25,920 nucleotides of DNA from an uncultured Rhodospirillaceae bacterium (lineage in GTDB: Bacteria; Pseudomonadota; Alphaproteobacteria; Rhodospirillales; Casp-alpha2). Positions 1 to 6,701 of this stretch are shown here, piece by piece (positions within the stretch are counted from its first letter, which is position 1; each line of letters begins with the position of its first letter). The notes under the pieces were generated by a model that did no database searches, was not told the origin of the DNA, and saw only the letters and a program-made list of their open reading frames with translations. The stretch spans positions 1 to 25,920 of the forward strand of contig CAJWVP010000004.1 of assembly GCA_913048145.1 (NCBI GenBank), read 5' to 3'. A program made the position numbers and the translations under genes.

Positions 1-48
1 TGGCTGGAGGGCAAGACGCTTCCTGGGGTTGCGGCTCTAGAAAAGTAA
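1..48 (+). CDS. C-terminal tail of an unidentified gene (partial)
   Basis: From the first base, frame 1 is open for 15 codons and ends in TAA at 46-48, giving a tail that reads WLEGKTLPGVAALEK. Its codons look like those of the neighbouring genes, and it would converge on the minus-strand gene ending at 61, only 12 bases away. The piece is too short to name a family. It could also be chance, because short open frames are common at this base composition. The call rests only on position and codon style. Confidence 0.3.
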   Translation, partial: WLEGKTLPGVAALEK

Positions 49-60
49 GTCGTGGCGCAC

Positions 61-1986
61 CTAGCCCTCACGCGGCGGCGTGCCTCGGGATCCTGATGGC
101 GCGTCTTGCTGCGGTATTGGCGGCGAGAGGCGGCTCGCCGTATTGGGATGCGTCTTCGCTATGATATCGCCCAGCATGTGCTGCAGGTATTGGGACTGTG
201 ACAGCAGTTTATTAGTGGCTTCCAAAGCCTCTCCAGACGCCGTCTTTGCAATATCCTGAGCAACCGCATTAACATTTTCCATGGTGGCGCGAATCGATTG
301 CAACGTACGCTCAGCGCGATTCGTGATGTCGCGGATCACATCGAGCCGGCCCAAGGCCATCGGCTCCCGGTTCATCCCAGCGTTACCTTCGCTCCACTCC
401 CCACCATTGAAGGGAATGAGGTTTTCCGCGCCGTTGGCGTCATATTCACGCGGGAAAGACCCGAACGCGAGCAGGTTCACCTGGTCACGGGCTGCAGTCA
501 CCAAGTTACCCAAGACTTCGATATGCGACGTGGCTTCGCTGATGTTCCGGATCAGGGTTTCGGTTCGTTCCACGTCCTGGGCAGCGGCAGTCACGGATTC
601 GCTGAAATGGGTCAATTGCTGAGAGATCGACGAGATCGGTCCCGTATCGCCCACCTCGACGGCGAACAATGCTGGGTTTGGCGCCGCCAACGCGGACTTG
701 GGTTGAGGCGTCGGTTTCGGTGTTCTTTCGGATTGCCCACTCTCGACGCGCGGAGGCAGCGCCGCCGATCCCGTTGCCGCCTGAAACTTGCGGTCAGCCT
801 CGGCGATCGTCAACTCAAGTTTGGTGCGCACCTGATCCAATTCCCGGCGCACCATGTCTGCGTCGACCATATCGTCGATCCACTTGTCGAGGGCGCGGGC
901 AATCTGCCCCGTGGCATCGGCGTTGCCCCGCGCCAGGACCTGTGTTCCACGATCTCCACCGGCCAGGCGCGCAGCTGCAAAGGCTAGGTCATGGAGCGGG
1001 CTGATAACGCTTTGGAACAAAAGAATCCCTGCGAACATAAACCATAGGAACACCGCCGCCGTGGCGCCGGCGATGGAATACCGCGCGAAGCTGCGGGCCC
1101 GGTCGAGGTGCCGCGCCGTGCTCAAATCCAAATCGTTGCTGAACTCCCATAAGGCGTCCGTGCTGGGCGCCACGTAGGCCAGAATCTCACCGAAATGTCG
1201 GCGCTCGCGTTCCAGGGCAAATCGGCTGTTGATAGTCTTCATCAGGTCCTTTTGATGCGCCTGGAGCTTCTTCTCCAGGTTGTCCCTGGTCGCCTTGGGT
1301 GTCTTCGAAGCCTTCAGAAACTGAGATAGGGTCCGGAACCGTTCGCGTATTTCCACGATGCCCTCGCGCTCACCCGAACGCAGCACCTCGCTGCCCTGGC
1401 GAACAATGCGCGCGATCTGATCGGCCAGGTTGGCAAACCCAGCGGCCGTAAATTCTTGGCTCAGTTGCGCCGTCAGGCTCTGCAGGCGGGGACTCATGTT
1501 CGTATTCGTGGTCAGGCTCAAGGCCTCCTCGGCGATTACAAATTGGGCGAACTGCTGGCCATATTGCTCAACACCATCGCGTAGGGTTGCGATATGCTGG
1601 CGAACGGGCCCGGATTGCGGAAATCCATAGAATTCGTCCAACGCCATGCCGACGCGTGACAGTTCCTCGGAAAAGGCATCCGCCAACTCGCGCTTCTTAT
1701 CGAGCACAAAGGTCTTTTCCAACGCCTCGGCACGCGCTAGACCCGACTGCGTCCGGGTCATCAGGATCGAGACTTCGCGGGCCGCGCGCCAATCATCAAT
1801 CGCCGTGACTGTCCGCTGGTCCACATGCACAAACACGACACCCAGGGTCAACAGCGAGGCGAAACCCAGCGCCCAAAACAATGTGCTGCGCACACCCAGG
1901 CGCATACCACCAAGAAAGGTACGATCTTCCATGCCCTCCCCCTTGAGATCCAGGAACTCATGCTCGAATTGGCGGTTCTCGGCCAT
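61..1986 (-). CDS. HAMP-domain membrane protein with degenerate chemoreceptor-like signalling tip
   Basis: The 641-residue protein has the plan of a methyl-accepting chemotaxis receptor. It has a cytoplasmic N-terminus, a membrane segment at about 35-55, a long helical periplasmic region (60-300), a second membrane segment at about 304-326, and a HAMP-like segment (about 327-377). A Pro/Ala-rich linker (405-440) and coiled coils (450-500 and 545-610) follow. The hairpin tip keeps only a stub, ARDQVNLLAF at 499-508. The expected run of Asn-Ala, Glu-Ala-Ala-Arg and Gly-Arg-Gly-Phe-Ala that follows in true receptors is replaced by unrelated residues (FPREYDANGAENLIPF). Family knowledge says that tip binds CheA and CheW, so this is probably not a working chemotaxis receptor, though it may sense something by the same architecture. 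A purine-rich AAGGTAAGG lies 13 bases before the start, which is far; Met19 or Met28 are alternatives. Confidence 0.75.
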   Translation of the reverse strand: MAENRQFEHEFLDLKGEGMEDRTFLGGMRLGVRSTLFWALGFASLLTLGVVFVHVDQRTVTAIDDWRAAREVSILMTRTQSGLARAEALEKTFVLDKKRELADAFSEELSRVGMALDEFYGFPQSGPVRQHIATLRDGVEQYGQQFAQFVIAEEALSLTTNTNMSPRLQSLTAQLSQEFTAAGFANLADQIARIVRQGSEVLRSGEREGIVEIRERFRTLSQFLKASKTPKATRDNLEKKLQAHQKDLMKTINSRFALERERRHFGEILAYVAPSTDALWEFSNDLDLSTARHLDRARSFARYSIAGATAAVFLWFMFAGILLFQSVISPLHDLAFAAARLAGGDRGTQVLARGNADATGQIARALDKWIDDMVDADMVRRELDQVRTKLELTIAEADRKFQAATGSAALPPRVESGQSERTPKPTPQPKSALAAPNPALFAVEVGDTGPISSISQQLTHFSESVTAAAQDVERTETLIRNISEATSHIEVLGNLVTAARDQVNLLAFGSFPREYDANGAENLIPFNGGEWSEGNAGMNREPMALGRLDVIRDITNRAERTLQSIRATMENVNAVAQDIAKTASGEALEATNKLLSQSQYLQHMLGDIIAKTHPNTASRLSPPIPQQDAPSGSRGTPPREG

Positions 1987-2092
1987 TGCCGTTGACAGTC
2001 CTTACCTTTCACATCGTATTTTTCCGTGCCCATGTCTCTGAGCGAACATCGAGGGCACCGTAACACTCCCTACCGAGTTGGAGAATGATTTA

Positions 2093-2119
2093 TTTCTGAT
2101 ACGGTTAGAATGTTTCTGA
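2093..2119. promoter_or_regulatory. Direct repeat TTTCTGA, possible operator
   Basis: TTTCTGA occurs at 2093-2099 and again at 2113-2119, exactly 20 bases apart, which is about two helical turns. It lies in the A+T-rich gap between the divergent receptor-like gene and the Nudix gene. That spacing suits a regulator binding one DNA face, but two seven-base words can coincide by chance. Confidence 0.25.
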
Positions 2120-2198
2120 CGACTGAGATGTTATTAAAATCATTATCGGACGGAACAGCACCTTGCGTTCTCGAACCGAGATCGCCACATTGATTTGA

Positions 2199-2720
2199 AT
2201 GAGTAATGCAACGGACCTATCTGGCCCATCCATAGAAATCGTCCCCGAGGGCGATGACCGGCCACGACTGACGTGTCCGGATTGCGGTTATATCGCTTAC
2301 GAGAACCCAAAAGTTGTGGTGGGGGCTGTGTGCACCTGGGAAGACAAGATCTTGCTGTGCAAACGTGCGATCGAGCCGCGGATCGGATACTGGACAATCC
2401 CGGCTGGATATCTTGAGCTCAACGAAACCTTCGCCGAAGGAGCGGCCCGCGAGACTTGGGAAGAAGCGCAAGCCCAGATCAATATCACGGGCGTTCTTGG
2501 CATCTATGAGATCCCACGGATCAGTCAGGTGTACGTAATTCATCGCGCCGAACTGACCGCGCCTGAGTTCCATCCCGGTCCGGAAAGCCAAGACGTCAAA
2601 CTTGTCGAATGGTCGGATATCCCCTGGAACGATCTGGCCTTCCCAAGCGTCACCTGGGCGCTCAAACATTTCCGAAGCGGCGAGGACATCGCCTTTGTCC
2701 GTCATCCCGAGCCTGCTTAA
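2199..2720 (+). CDS. Nudix hydrolase with N-terminal half zinc ribbon
   Basis: The 173-residue protein belongs to the Nudix family, whose members cleave nucleoside-diphosphate-linked compounds such as ADP-ribose, NADH or FAD. The Nudix box runs 70-92 with Gly70, Glu76, Arg84, Glu85, Glu88 and Glu89, so the metal-binding glutamates are present. The usual Gly near the end of the box is Gln91. Before it is the segment CPDCGYIAYENPKVVVG (26-42), typical of the zinc-ribbon Nudix subgroup, but only one Cys pair exists. A TGA lies directly before the ATG, and no upstream frame supplies the missing pair. Similar one-pair versions occur in related bacteria as far as I recall. The substrate cannot be read from the sequence. 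Confidence 0.88.
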   Translation: MSNATDLSGPSIEIVPEGDDRPRLTCPDCGYIAYENPKVVVGAVCTWEDKILLCKRAIEPRIGYWTIPAGYLELNETFAEGAARETWEEAQAQINITGVLGIYEIPRISQVYVIHRAELTAPEFHPGPESQDVKLVEWSDIPWNDLAFPSVTWALKHFRSGEDIAFVRHPEPA

Positions 2721-2777
2721 CGACCGCCATTGACGGTTTTGAGATTCCGTTAACCTTTTACCGATAGCTTGGCAGGC

Positions 2778-3008
2778 ATGACGGATGGGTTAACACTGGC
2801 GAACGCCGAATTATCGGGTCAGACAGTTCGCCGAAATGGCTATCAATCGGACGCCTTGCGCGAGGTACGCGCCCGTGCATCGACGGTGAACCAGGGCGCA
2901 TCGGCAGAAGAACGCCGAGGCCTTCGTCGCCTCAACCAAGTCCTCGACCAAGGTCAACCGCCCCAGGAAAACGTCCCGCGCGGATACTATCTCAACATCG
3001 AAATTTGA
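2778..3008 (+). CDS. Small conserved-looking protein ending PRGYYLNI
   Basis: A 76-residue, cysteine-free, charged protein with no membrane segment or signal peptide. I chose the ATG at 2778 over the in-frame TTG at 2769. The C-terminal half, with RRLNQVLDQGQPP and then PRGYYLNIEI at the very end, resembles short alphaproteobacterial proteins of unknown function that end in a PRGYYLNI-type motif; this is memory of a family, not a search. The gene sits 57 bases after the Nudix gene, behind a GTTAACC-containing stretch, and 17 bases before the next gene, so the three may be co-transcribed. No function can be assigned. Confidence 0.6.
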   Translation: MTDGLTLANAELSGQTVRRNGYQSDALREVRARASTVNQGASAEERRGLRRLNQVLDQGQPPQENVPRGYYLNIEI

Positions 3009-3025
3009 TTTCGCCTGCTAGGAAT

Positions 3026-3484
3026 ATGGGGGAATGTTCGGCGATCTGGCGCCATGTACTGGCCTGTATCGTCATGGCCAGCCTCGTCTGCCTTTCTGCG
3101 GCCGCCTTGGGCAGTGGGAAAGACTATGACCTTCTCGTGATCGTTACCGGACTGAGAAGCCAGAAGGGAAATGTTCATATCGCCCTTTATGACGATCCGG
3201 ATCGGTTTCCGGATTCCGATGGCATGATTCTCAAGGTAGAAGTTACCATCATCGATGGGTCTGCCCACCACAAGTTCAACGGCTTGACCTCCAAGCGTTA
3301 TGCCATCGCGATCTACCACGATGAGAATGACAACGATGAATTTGACCAGGGCTTTTTGGGCATTCCGTTGGAGGATTACGCATTTTCAAACAATGCGCCG
3401 GTGTTTCTGGGGCCACCAAGTTTTGCCGACGCAGCATTTGCGGTGCCGGAAACCCGAGAGGTACACCTCCGCATCAACAAATAG
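3026..3484 (+). CDS. Exported DUF2141 family protein
   Basis: The start at 3026 gives 152 residues; a TTG at 3005 would add seven and overlap the previous stop. A signal peptide is visible (about residues 1-28: Arg and His, then a hydrophobic run ending SAAALGSG), so the protein is probably periplasmic or outer-membrane associated. The mature part has the marks of DUF2141: a GLRSQKGNVHIALYDDPDRF strand pair, then YAIAIYHDENDNDEFDQGFLGIPLEDYAFSNNAP in two pieces, and a closing PSFADAAFAV stretch. DUF2141 is a beta-sandwich domain of unknown function. The Asp/Asn/Glu-rich DENDNDEFD segment could bind calcium, which is inference. AGGA lies only two bases before the ATG, so the start is moderately certain. 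Confidence 0.8.
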   Translation: MGECSAIWRHVLACIVMASLVCLSAAALGSGKDYDLLVIVTGLRSQKGNVHIALYDDPDRFPDSDGMILKVEVTIIDGSAHHKFNGLTSKRYAIAIYHDENDNDEFDQGFLGIPLEDYAFSNNAPVFLGPPSFADAAFAVPETREVHLRINK

Positions 3485-3489
3485 TCAGT

Positions 3490-3687
3490 TCAGTAGGCAC
3501 TAATCTCCTCCAAGAACCAGATTTCCTCTTTCAAGCTCTCACGCCCCAAAGCCGCGCCGCATTCAAGATCATCGTTCGATAATCCGATCCACGTCAGCCA
3601 TTTGCGTACGATATCGCGATGAAAGTCTTCGCCCGTATGGGACGCGCACGCCAGGGCGCCCTCCTTCCGTGCTTGGCAAATCACCAT
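3490..3687 (-). CDS. Small hypothetical protein (65 aa)
   Basis: This short minus-strand frame fills the gap between two plus-strand genes and reads like a real soluble protein. It has three Cys, a helix-friendly middle (RDIVRKWLTWIGLSNDDLE) and a closing KEEIWFLEEISAY. Codon choice matches the neighbours, with G or C in most third positions. It starts at ATG 3685-3687, with no strong ribosome site, and its start lies 22 bases from the divergent IalB-like gene. I do not recognise the family. The opposite strand here is only part of longer shadow frames. Confidence rests on composition and on the fact that nothing else explains the 225-base gap. Confidence 0.55.
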   Translation of the reverse strand: MVICQARKEGALACASHTGEDFHRDIVRKWLTWIGLSNDDLECGAALGRESLKEEIWFLEEISAY

Positions 3688-3709
3688 CCGGCGTTCTATT
3701 TAGATCGGC

Positions 3710-4231
3710 ATGACAACCCATCGCACCATCAATCAGATTTTTATCCTTCTCCTTGTTTGCGTTTTCGCGGGCTTGGACGCCCCTGCCGCGGCGGGAACCT
3801 CGCTGAGCAAGCACGGGGATTGGGAGGCATTCACGGACCGAGAAAGCGGAAAGTTAGTCTGCTATATGGGCTCCGTACCCACCAAGTCCCGGGGCAAATA
3901 TACGAAACGCGGTCGAACCTTCTTGTTGATCACGCATCGACCGGCAGAGAAGAGCAAGAACGTAATCAGCCTCCAAGCCGGATATACCTTTAAGAAGATG
4001 TCCGAGGTCGAGTTGGCCGTCGGCGAGACAAGCTTTAAGCTCTTCACGGATGAGCAGTGGGCCTTCGCCGCCGACACTGCCACGGACAGTAAGTTGGTGA
4101 AATCCATGATTGGCGGGGCTGCGCTGATTGTTAGAGGCCTCTCCTCTCGCGGCACCCAGACAACGGATACTTATTCCCTTAAAGGTTTCACGGCCGCCTA
4201 CAAGGCGATTGGCAAAGCCTGTAAAATCTGA
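3710..4231 (+). CDS. Exported IalB-family (invasion-associated locus B) protein
   Basis: The 173-residue protein has a signal peptide (about 1-28, hydrophobic core IFILLLVCVFAGL, Ala-rich cleavage region). The mature domain matches the IalB family: a short W-E-A-F opening, KLVCYMGSVPTKS with Lys-Gly-Lys-Tyr following, a THRPAEKSKN turn, AGYTFKK, LFTDEQWAF, and GLSSRGTQTTDTYSLKGF near the end. Two Cys (in VCYM and near the C-terminus, KACKI) may form a disulfide in the periplasm. The family is named after a Bartonella invasion locus but is widespread in free-living alphaproteobacteria, where its role is unclear, so the name should not be read as virulence. The stop lies 14 bases before rlmN. 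Confidence 0.87.
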   Translation: MTTHRTINQIFILLLVCVFAGLDAPAAAGTSLSKHGDWEAFTDRESGKLVCYMGSVPTKSRGKYTKRGRTFLLITHRPAEKSKNVISLQAGYTFKKMSEVELAVGETSFKLFTDEQWAFAADTATDSKLVKSMIGGAALIVRGLSSRGTQTTDTYSLKGFTAAYKAIGKACKI

Positions 4232-4245
4232 TCAAACAAGCTCCC

Positions 4246-5316
4246 ATGACCATGGAGCACAAAAACCTGGCCGGCTTGAGCCGTGAAGAGTTGGTGGCGG
4301 AAGTCGTTGCGATGGGCGAAAAGCCCTTCCGTTCCAAACAGCTCTGGCATTGGATTTATCACCGAGGCGAGACCGAGTTCGATCGAATGACAACCTTGGC
4401 CCAACCGTTGCGCACGGCGTTGGCGGAAACCTATGTCGTCAAGCGCCCGCTGGTGTCCAACATGCAGACTTCGGAGGACCGGACGCGCAAATGGCTGGTG
4501 CAATTCGGCGATCATCAAGAGGCGGAAACGGTCTTTATCCCCGAGGATGACCGGGGTGCCGTTTGTATCTCGTCCCAGGTCGGCTGCACATTGACCTGCA
4601 CGTTCTGTCGGACCGGCACGCAGAAATTAGTCCGAAACTTAACCGCTGCGGAGATTGTCGGGCAGTTCATGCTGGCACGCGATTCCTATGATGAATGGCC
4701 GACGCCCACCGATGGTGGACGCCTGATCTCCAACATCGTCATGATGGGCATGGGGGAACCGTTGCTCAACTACGACAACGTGGCCAAGGCGTTGACCATC
4801 ATTATGGATAACGAAGGTATCGCCTTATCGAAACGCCGCATCACACTCTCGACTTCCGGGATCGTACCCATGATGCAGCGCTGTGGCGAGGAACTGGGCG
4901 TGAATCTGGCGGTCAGCCTGCACGCCGTGCGTGACGAACTCCGGGATGTTTTGGTCCCAATCAATCGAAAGCACCCCATTTCCGAACTTCTAGATGCCTG
5001 CCGCGCCTATCCGGGTGCCAACAATGCTCGACGCATTACATTTGAGTATGTGATGCTGAAAGGAGTTAACGACAGCGATGCCGACGCGAAGGAGTTGGTT
5101 CGCCTGCTTCAGGGAATTCCGGCGAAGTTCAACCTGATCCCGTTCAATGCCTGGGAAGGCGCACCGTATGAGTGTTCATCGAATACCCGAATGCGCCGGT
5201 TCGCGGAAATACTCAATGACGGCGGCTTTTCCGCGCCCATTCGCGTGCCGCGCGGCCGTGATATCCTAGCGGCCTGTGGACAGCTCAAATCAGCCAGTGT
5301 CCGTACCCGAATATAA
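4246..5316 (+). CDS. rlmN: Dual-specificity rRNA/tRNA adenine-C2 methyltransferase RlmN
   Basis: RlmN is a radical-SAM enzyme that methylates C2 of A2503 in 23S rRNA and A37 in some tRNAs. The 356-residue protein has the full set of marks. The iron-sulfur motif is Cys114, Cys118 and Cys121 in GCTLTCTFC. The SAM-site motif MGMGEPLLN is at 167-175. The two mechanistic cysteines are Cys107 (AVCISSQVG) and Cys344 (AACGQL). These are 237 residues apart, the same spacing as Cys118 and Cys355 of the E. coli enzyme. Either ATG 4246 or ATG 4252 could be the start. The ribosome site is weak and the gene may be read through from the IalB-like gene. Confidence 0.97.
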   Translation: MTMEHKNLAGLSREELVAEVVAMGEKPFRSKQLWHWIYHRGETEFDRMTTLAQPLRTALAETYVVKRPLVSNMQTSEDRTRKWLVQFGDHQEAETVFIPEDDRGAVCISSQVGCTLTCTFCRTGTQKLVRNLTAAEIVGQFMLARDSYDEWPTPTDGGRLISNIVMMGMGEPLLNYDNVAKALTIIMDNEGIALSKRRITLSTSGIVPMMQRCGEELGVNLAVSLHAVRDELRDVLVPINRKHPISELLDACRAYPGANNARRITFEYVMLKGVNDSDADAKELVRLLQGIPAKFNLIPFNAWEGAPYECSSNTRMRRFAEILNDGGFSAPIRVPRGRDILAACGQLKSASVRTRI

Positions 5317-5467
5317 GCGACCGAAGCCAATTCTGATAGATGAATTAGTCCTCCGATTGGATTGACGGGCATCTTATTTTAACTTAACAGGAGTTTCCCT
5401 GGCATCCGTATTTGGCCGAAAATTCATGCGCCAATCGATATAGACGCGCGGATTGGACGACTGAGCG

Positions 5468-6583
5468 TCACCATCCATTGCACCGCATCCATTGATCGAC
5501 GACCTCAACGCCACCATCTACCACGTTGTAGACTTCGTAGGCGGCGGCCGTCATGCAGGCATGGTTTGGAAAAATGCGAACCTTAGTACCGACGGCAAGG
5601 GTCGCGAAAAGTTCCGGATCTTCGACAAGCACCTCGCCGTGTTCCTGATGGACGCCGTTTACCCGCAATCCAGGAAAGGGTTGCCCGCTCAAGTCCGCGA
5701 TCTGACCAAAGCCGGCATCAAATTCCGAACTCGCTGTGGAGCGGTCTTTCGAGAGCGCCAGACCACCGGCATCCAACATAACCGTCCCGCGGTCGCGATG
5801 GCTCGCGATGACGGACGCCAACACGCTTAAAGCCAGTGCATCGGTGGAGCATGATCCGATCCCTGCCTGAAACATATCTTGAAATACGTAGACCCCGGGG
5901 CGCACTTCAGTAACGCCGTCGAAGGTTACGCCGTGCGTCGCCGTTGGGGTCGAGCCGACACTGATAATCGGCGTCTCAAATCCGGCATCTCGCAACTTGT
6001 GGCCCGCTGTAACCGCGGCCAGACGCTCGGCCTCAGCGACCGCCGCGACGGCGTCAGGCGTGCGCGTGGCATAGGAATGACCGGCATGGGTCAGTACACC
6101 TAGAATTCTCGAGCGCCCTGATTGTTCGACGGCCGCCGCCAGTTCGGTAAGGTCTGGGCTATCTGCGGCAACGCCGGTTCGATGCTCTCCACAATCGATT
6201 TCAATTAGCACGCGGTGGGCGCTCGCATGGCTTGATATGGCCCCTGCTACGGCAGGATTATCGGTAATGATCTTGAGTTCCGCACCGCGATCCGCGAGGG
6301 CCGCCGCCACGTCTAACTTGTCCGGGGTGATGCAGACGGCGTAAACGAGATCAGTAAAACCTTGGCTCAAGAAATAGTCGGCCTCACGCAGGGTAGAAAC
6401 CGCAAGAGCGTTTCCATTGTCCCCGACCGCCATCCGTGCCACGTCCACAGACTTTGCGGTCTTGGCATGCGGACGGAGGGCCACACCATGGGCATGGATG
6501 CGGGCGCGCATTTCATCGGTGTTGGCGCGGACACGTTGGCGATCAAGAATAAGTGTCGGCGTCGGCAGATCGTTTAAATTCAT
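5468..6583 (-). CDS. D-serine dehydratase / D-threonine aldolase family PLP enzyme
   Basis: The 371-residue protein has an alanine-racemase-like barrel followed by the C-terminal D-serine-dehydratase-like domain. The PLP lysine is Lys41 in LRPHAKTAKS. The C-terminal metal site reads NHACMT with His341 and Cys343. In characterised members, a His-x-Cys pair binds zinc in D-serine dehydratases, while D-threonine aldolases usually show His-x-Asp. That leans towards D-serine dehydratase, although other beta-hydroxy amino acid lyases share the fold. The PLP-phosphate region is visible around ISVGSTPT. The gene is convergent with rlmN and divergent from argG, sharing a 118-base promoter gap with it. 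The substrate is not settled by the sequence. Confidence 0.85.
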   Translation of the reverse strand: MNLNDLPTPTLILDRQRVRANTDEMRARIHAHGVALRPHAKTAKSVDVARMAVGDNGNALAVSTLREADYFLSQGFTDLVYAVCITPDKLDVAAALADRGAELKIITDNPAVAGAISSHASAHRVLIEIDCGEHRTGVAADSPDLTELAAAVEQSGRSRILGVLTHAGHSYATRTPDAVAAVAEAERLAAVTAGHKLRDAGFETPIISVGSTPTATHGVTFDGVTEVRPGVYVFQDMFQAGIGSCSTDALALSVLASVIASHRDRGTVMLDAGGLALSKDRSTASSEFDAGFGQIADLSGQPFPGLRVNGVHQEHGEVLVEDPELFATLAVGTKVRIFPNHACMTAAAYEVYNVVDGGVEVVDQWMRCNGW

Positions 6584-6635
6584 GATCCGACTTTAATGGC
6601 CCGATCGGCACCCTGCAACTGGACCGTGGCGCGGC

Positions 6636-6663
6636 TTGCGGGCCCCGTTCTTTTCCCTATACT
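6636..6663 (+). promoter_or_regulatory. Probable sigma-70-type promoter of argG
   Basis: TTGCGG at 6636-6641 and TATACT at 6658-6663 are separated by 16 bases. The -10 box differs from consensus at one position. It lies in the divergent gap and would start transcription near 6670, about 30 bases before the argG ATG. Confidence 0.5.
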
Positions 6664-6701
6664 GCGCCGCGTCTCGAGGTCCCAACACTCAGGGGAAGAT
6701 G

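Noticed and set aside
298..987. 229-codon plus-strand open frame opposite the receptor-like gene
   Set aside because: It is Arg-, His- and Gly-rich with no recognisable domain and lies wholly antisense to a gene with clear architecture; such frames arise from the codon bias of G+C-rich genes.
2217..2705. 162-codon minus-strand frame opposite the Nudix gene
   Set aside because: The plus strand carries an intact Nudix box; the antisense frame has no motif and no ribosome site.
3619..3993. 124-codon plus-strand frame overlapping the IalB-like start
   Set aside because: It is low in hydrophobic residues, has no motif and runs out of frame over the signal peptide of the real gene.
3710..4231. 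IalB-like protein as evidence of a pathogen
   Set aside because: The family is common in free-living alphaproteobacteria, and nothing else here suggests virulence.
5431..5456. CCAATC / GATTGG inverted repeat between rlmN and the convergent gene, considered as a terminator
   Set aside because: The arms are only six bases with a 14-base spacer and no T run follows on either strand.
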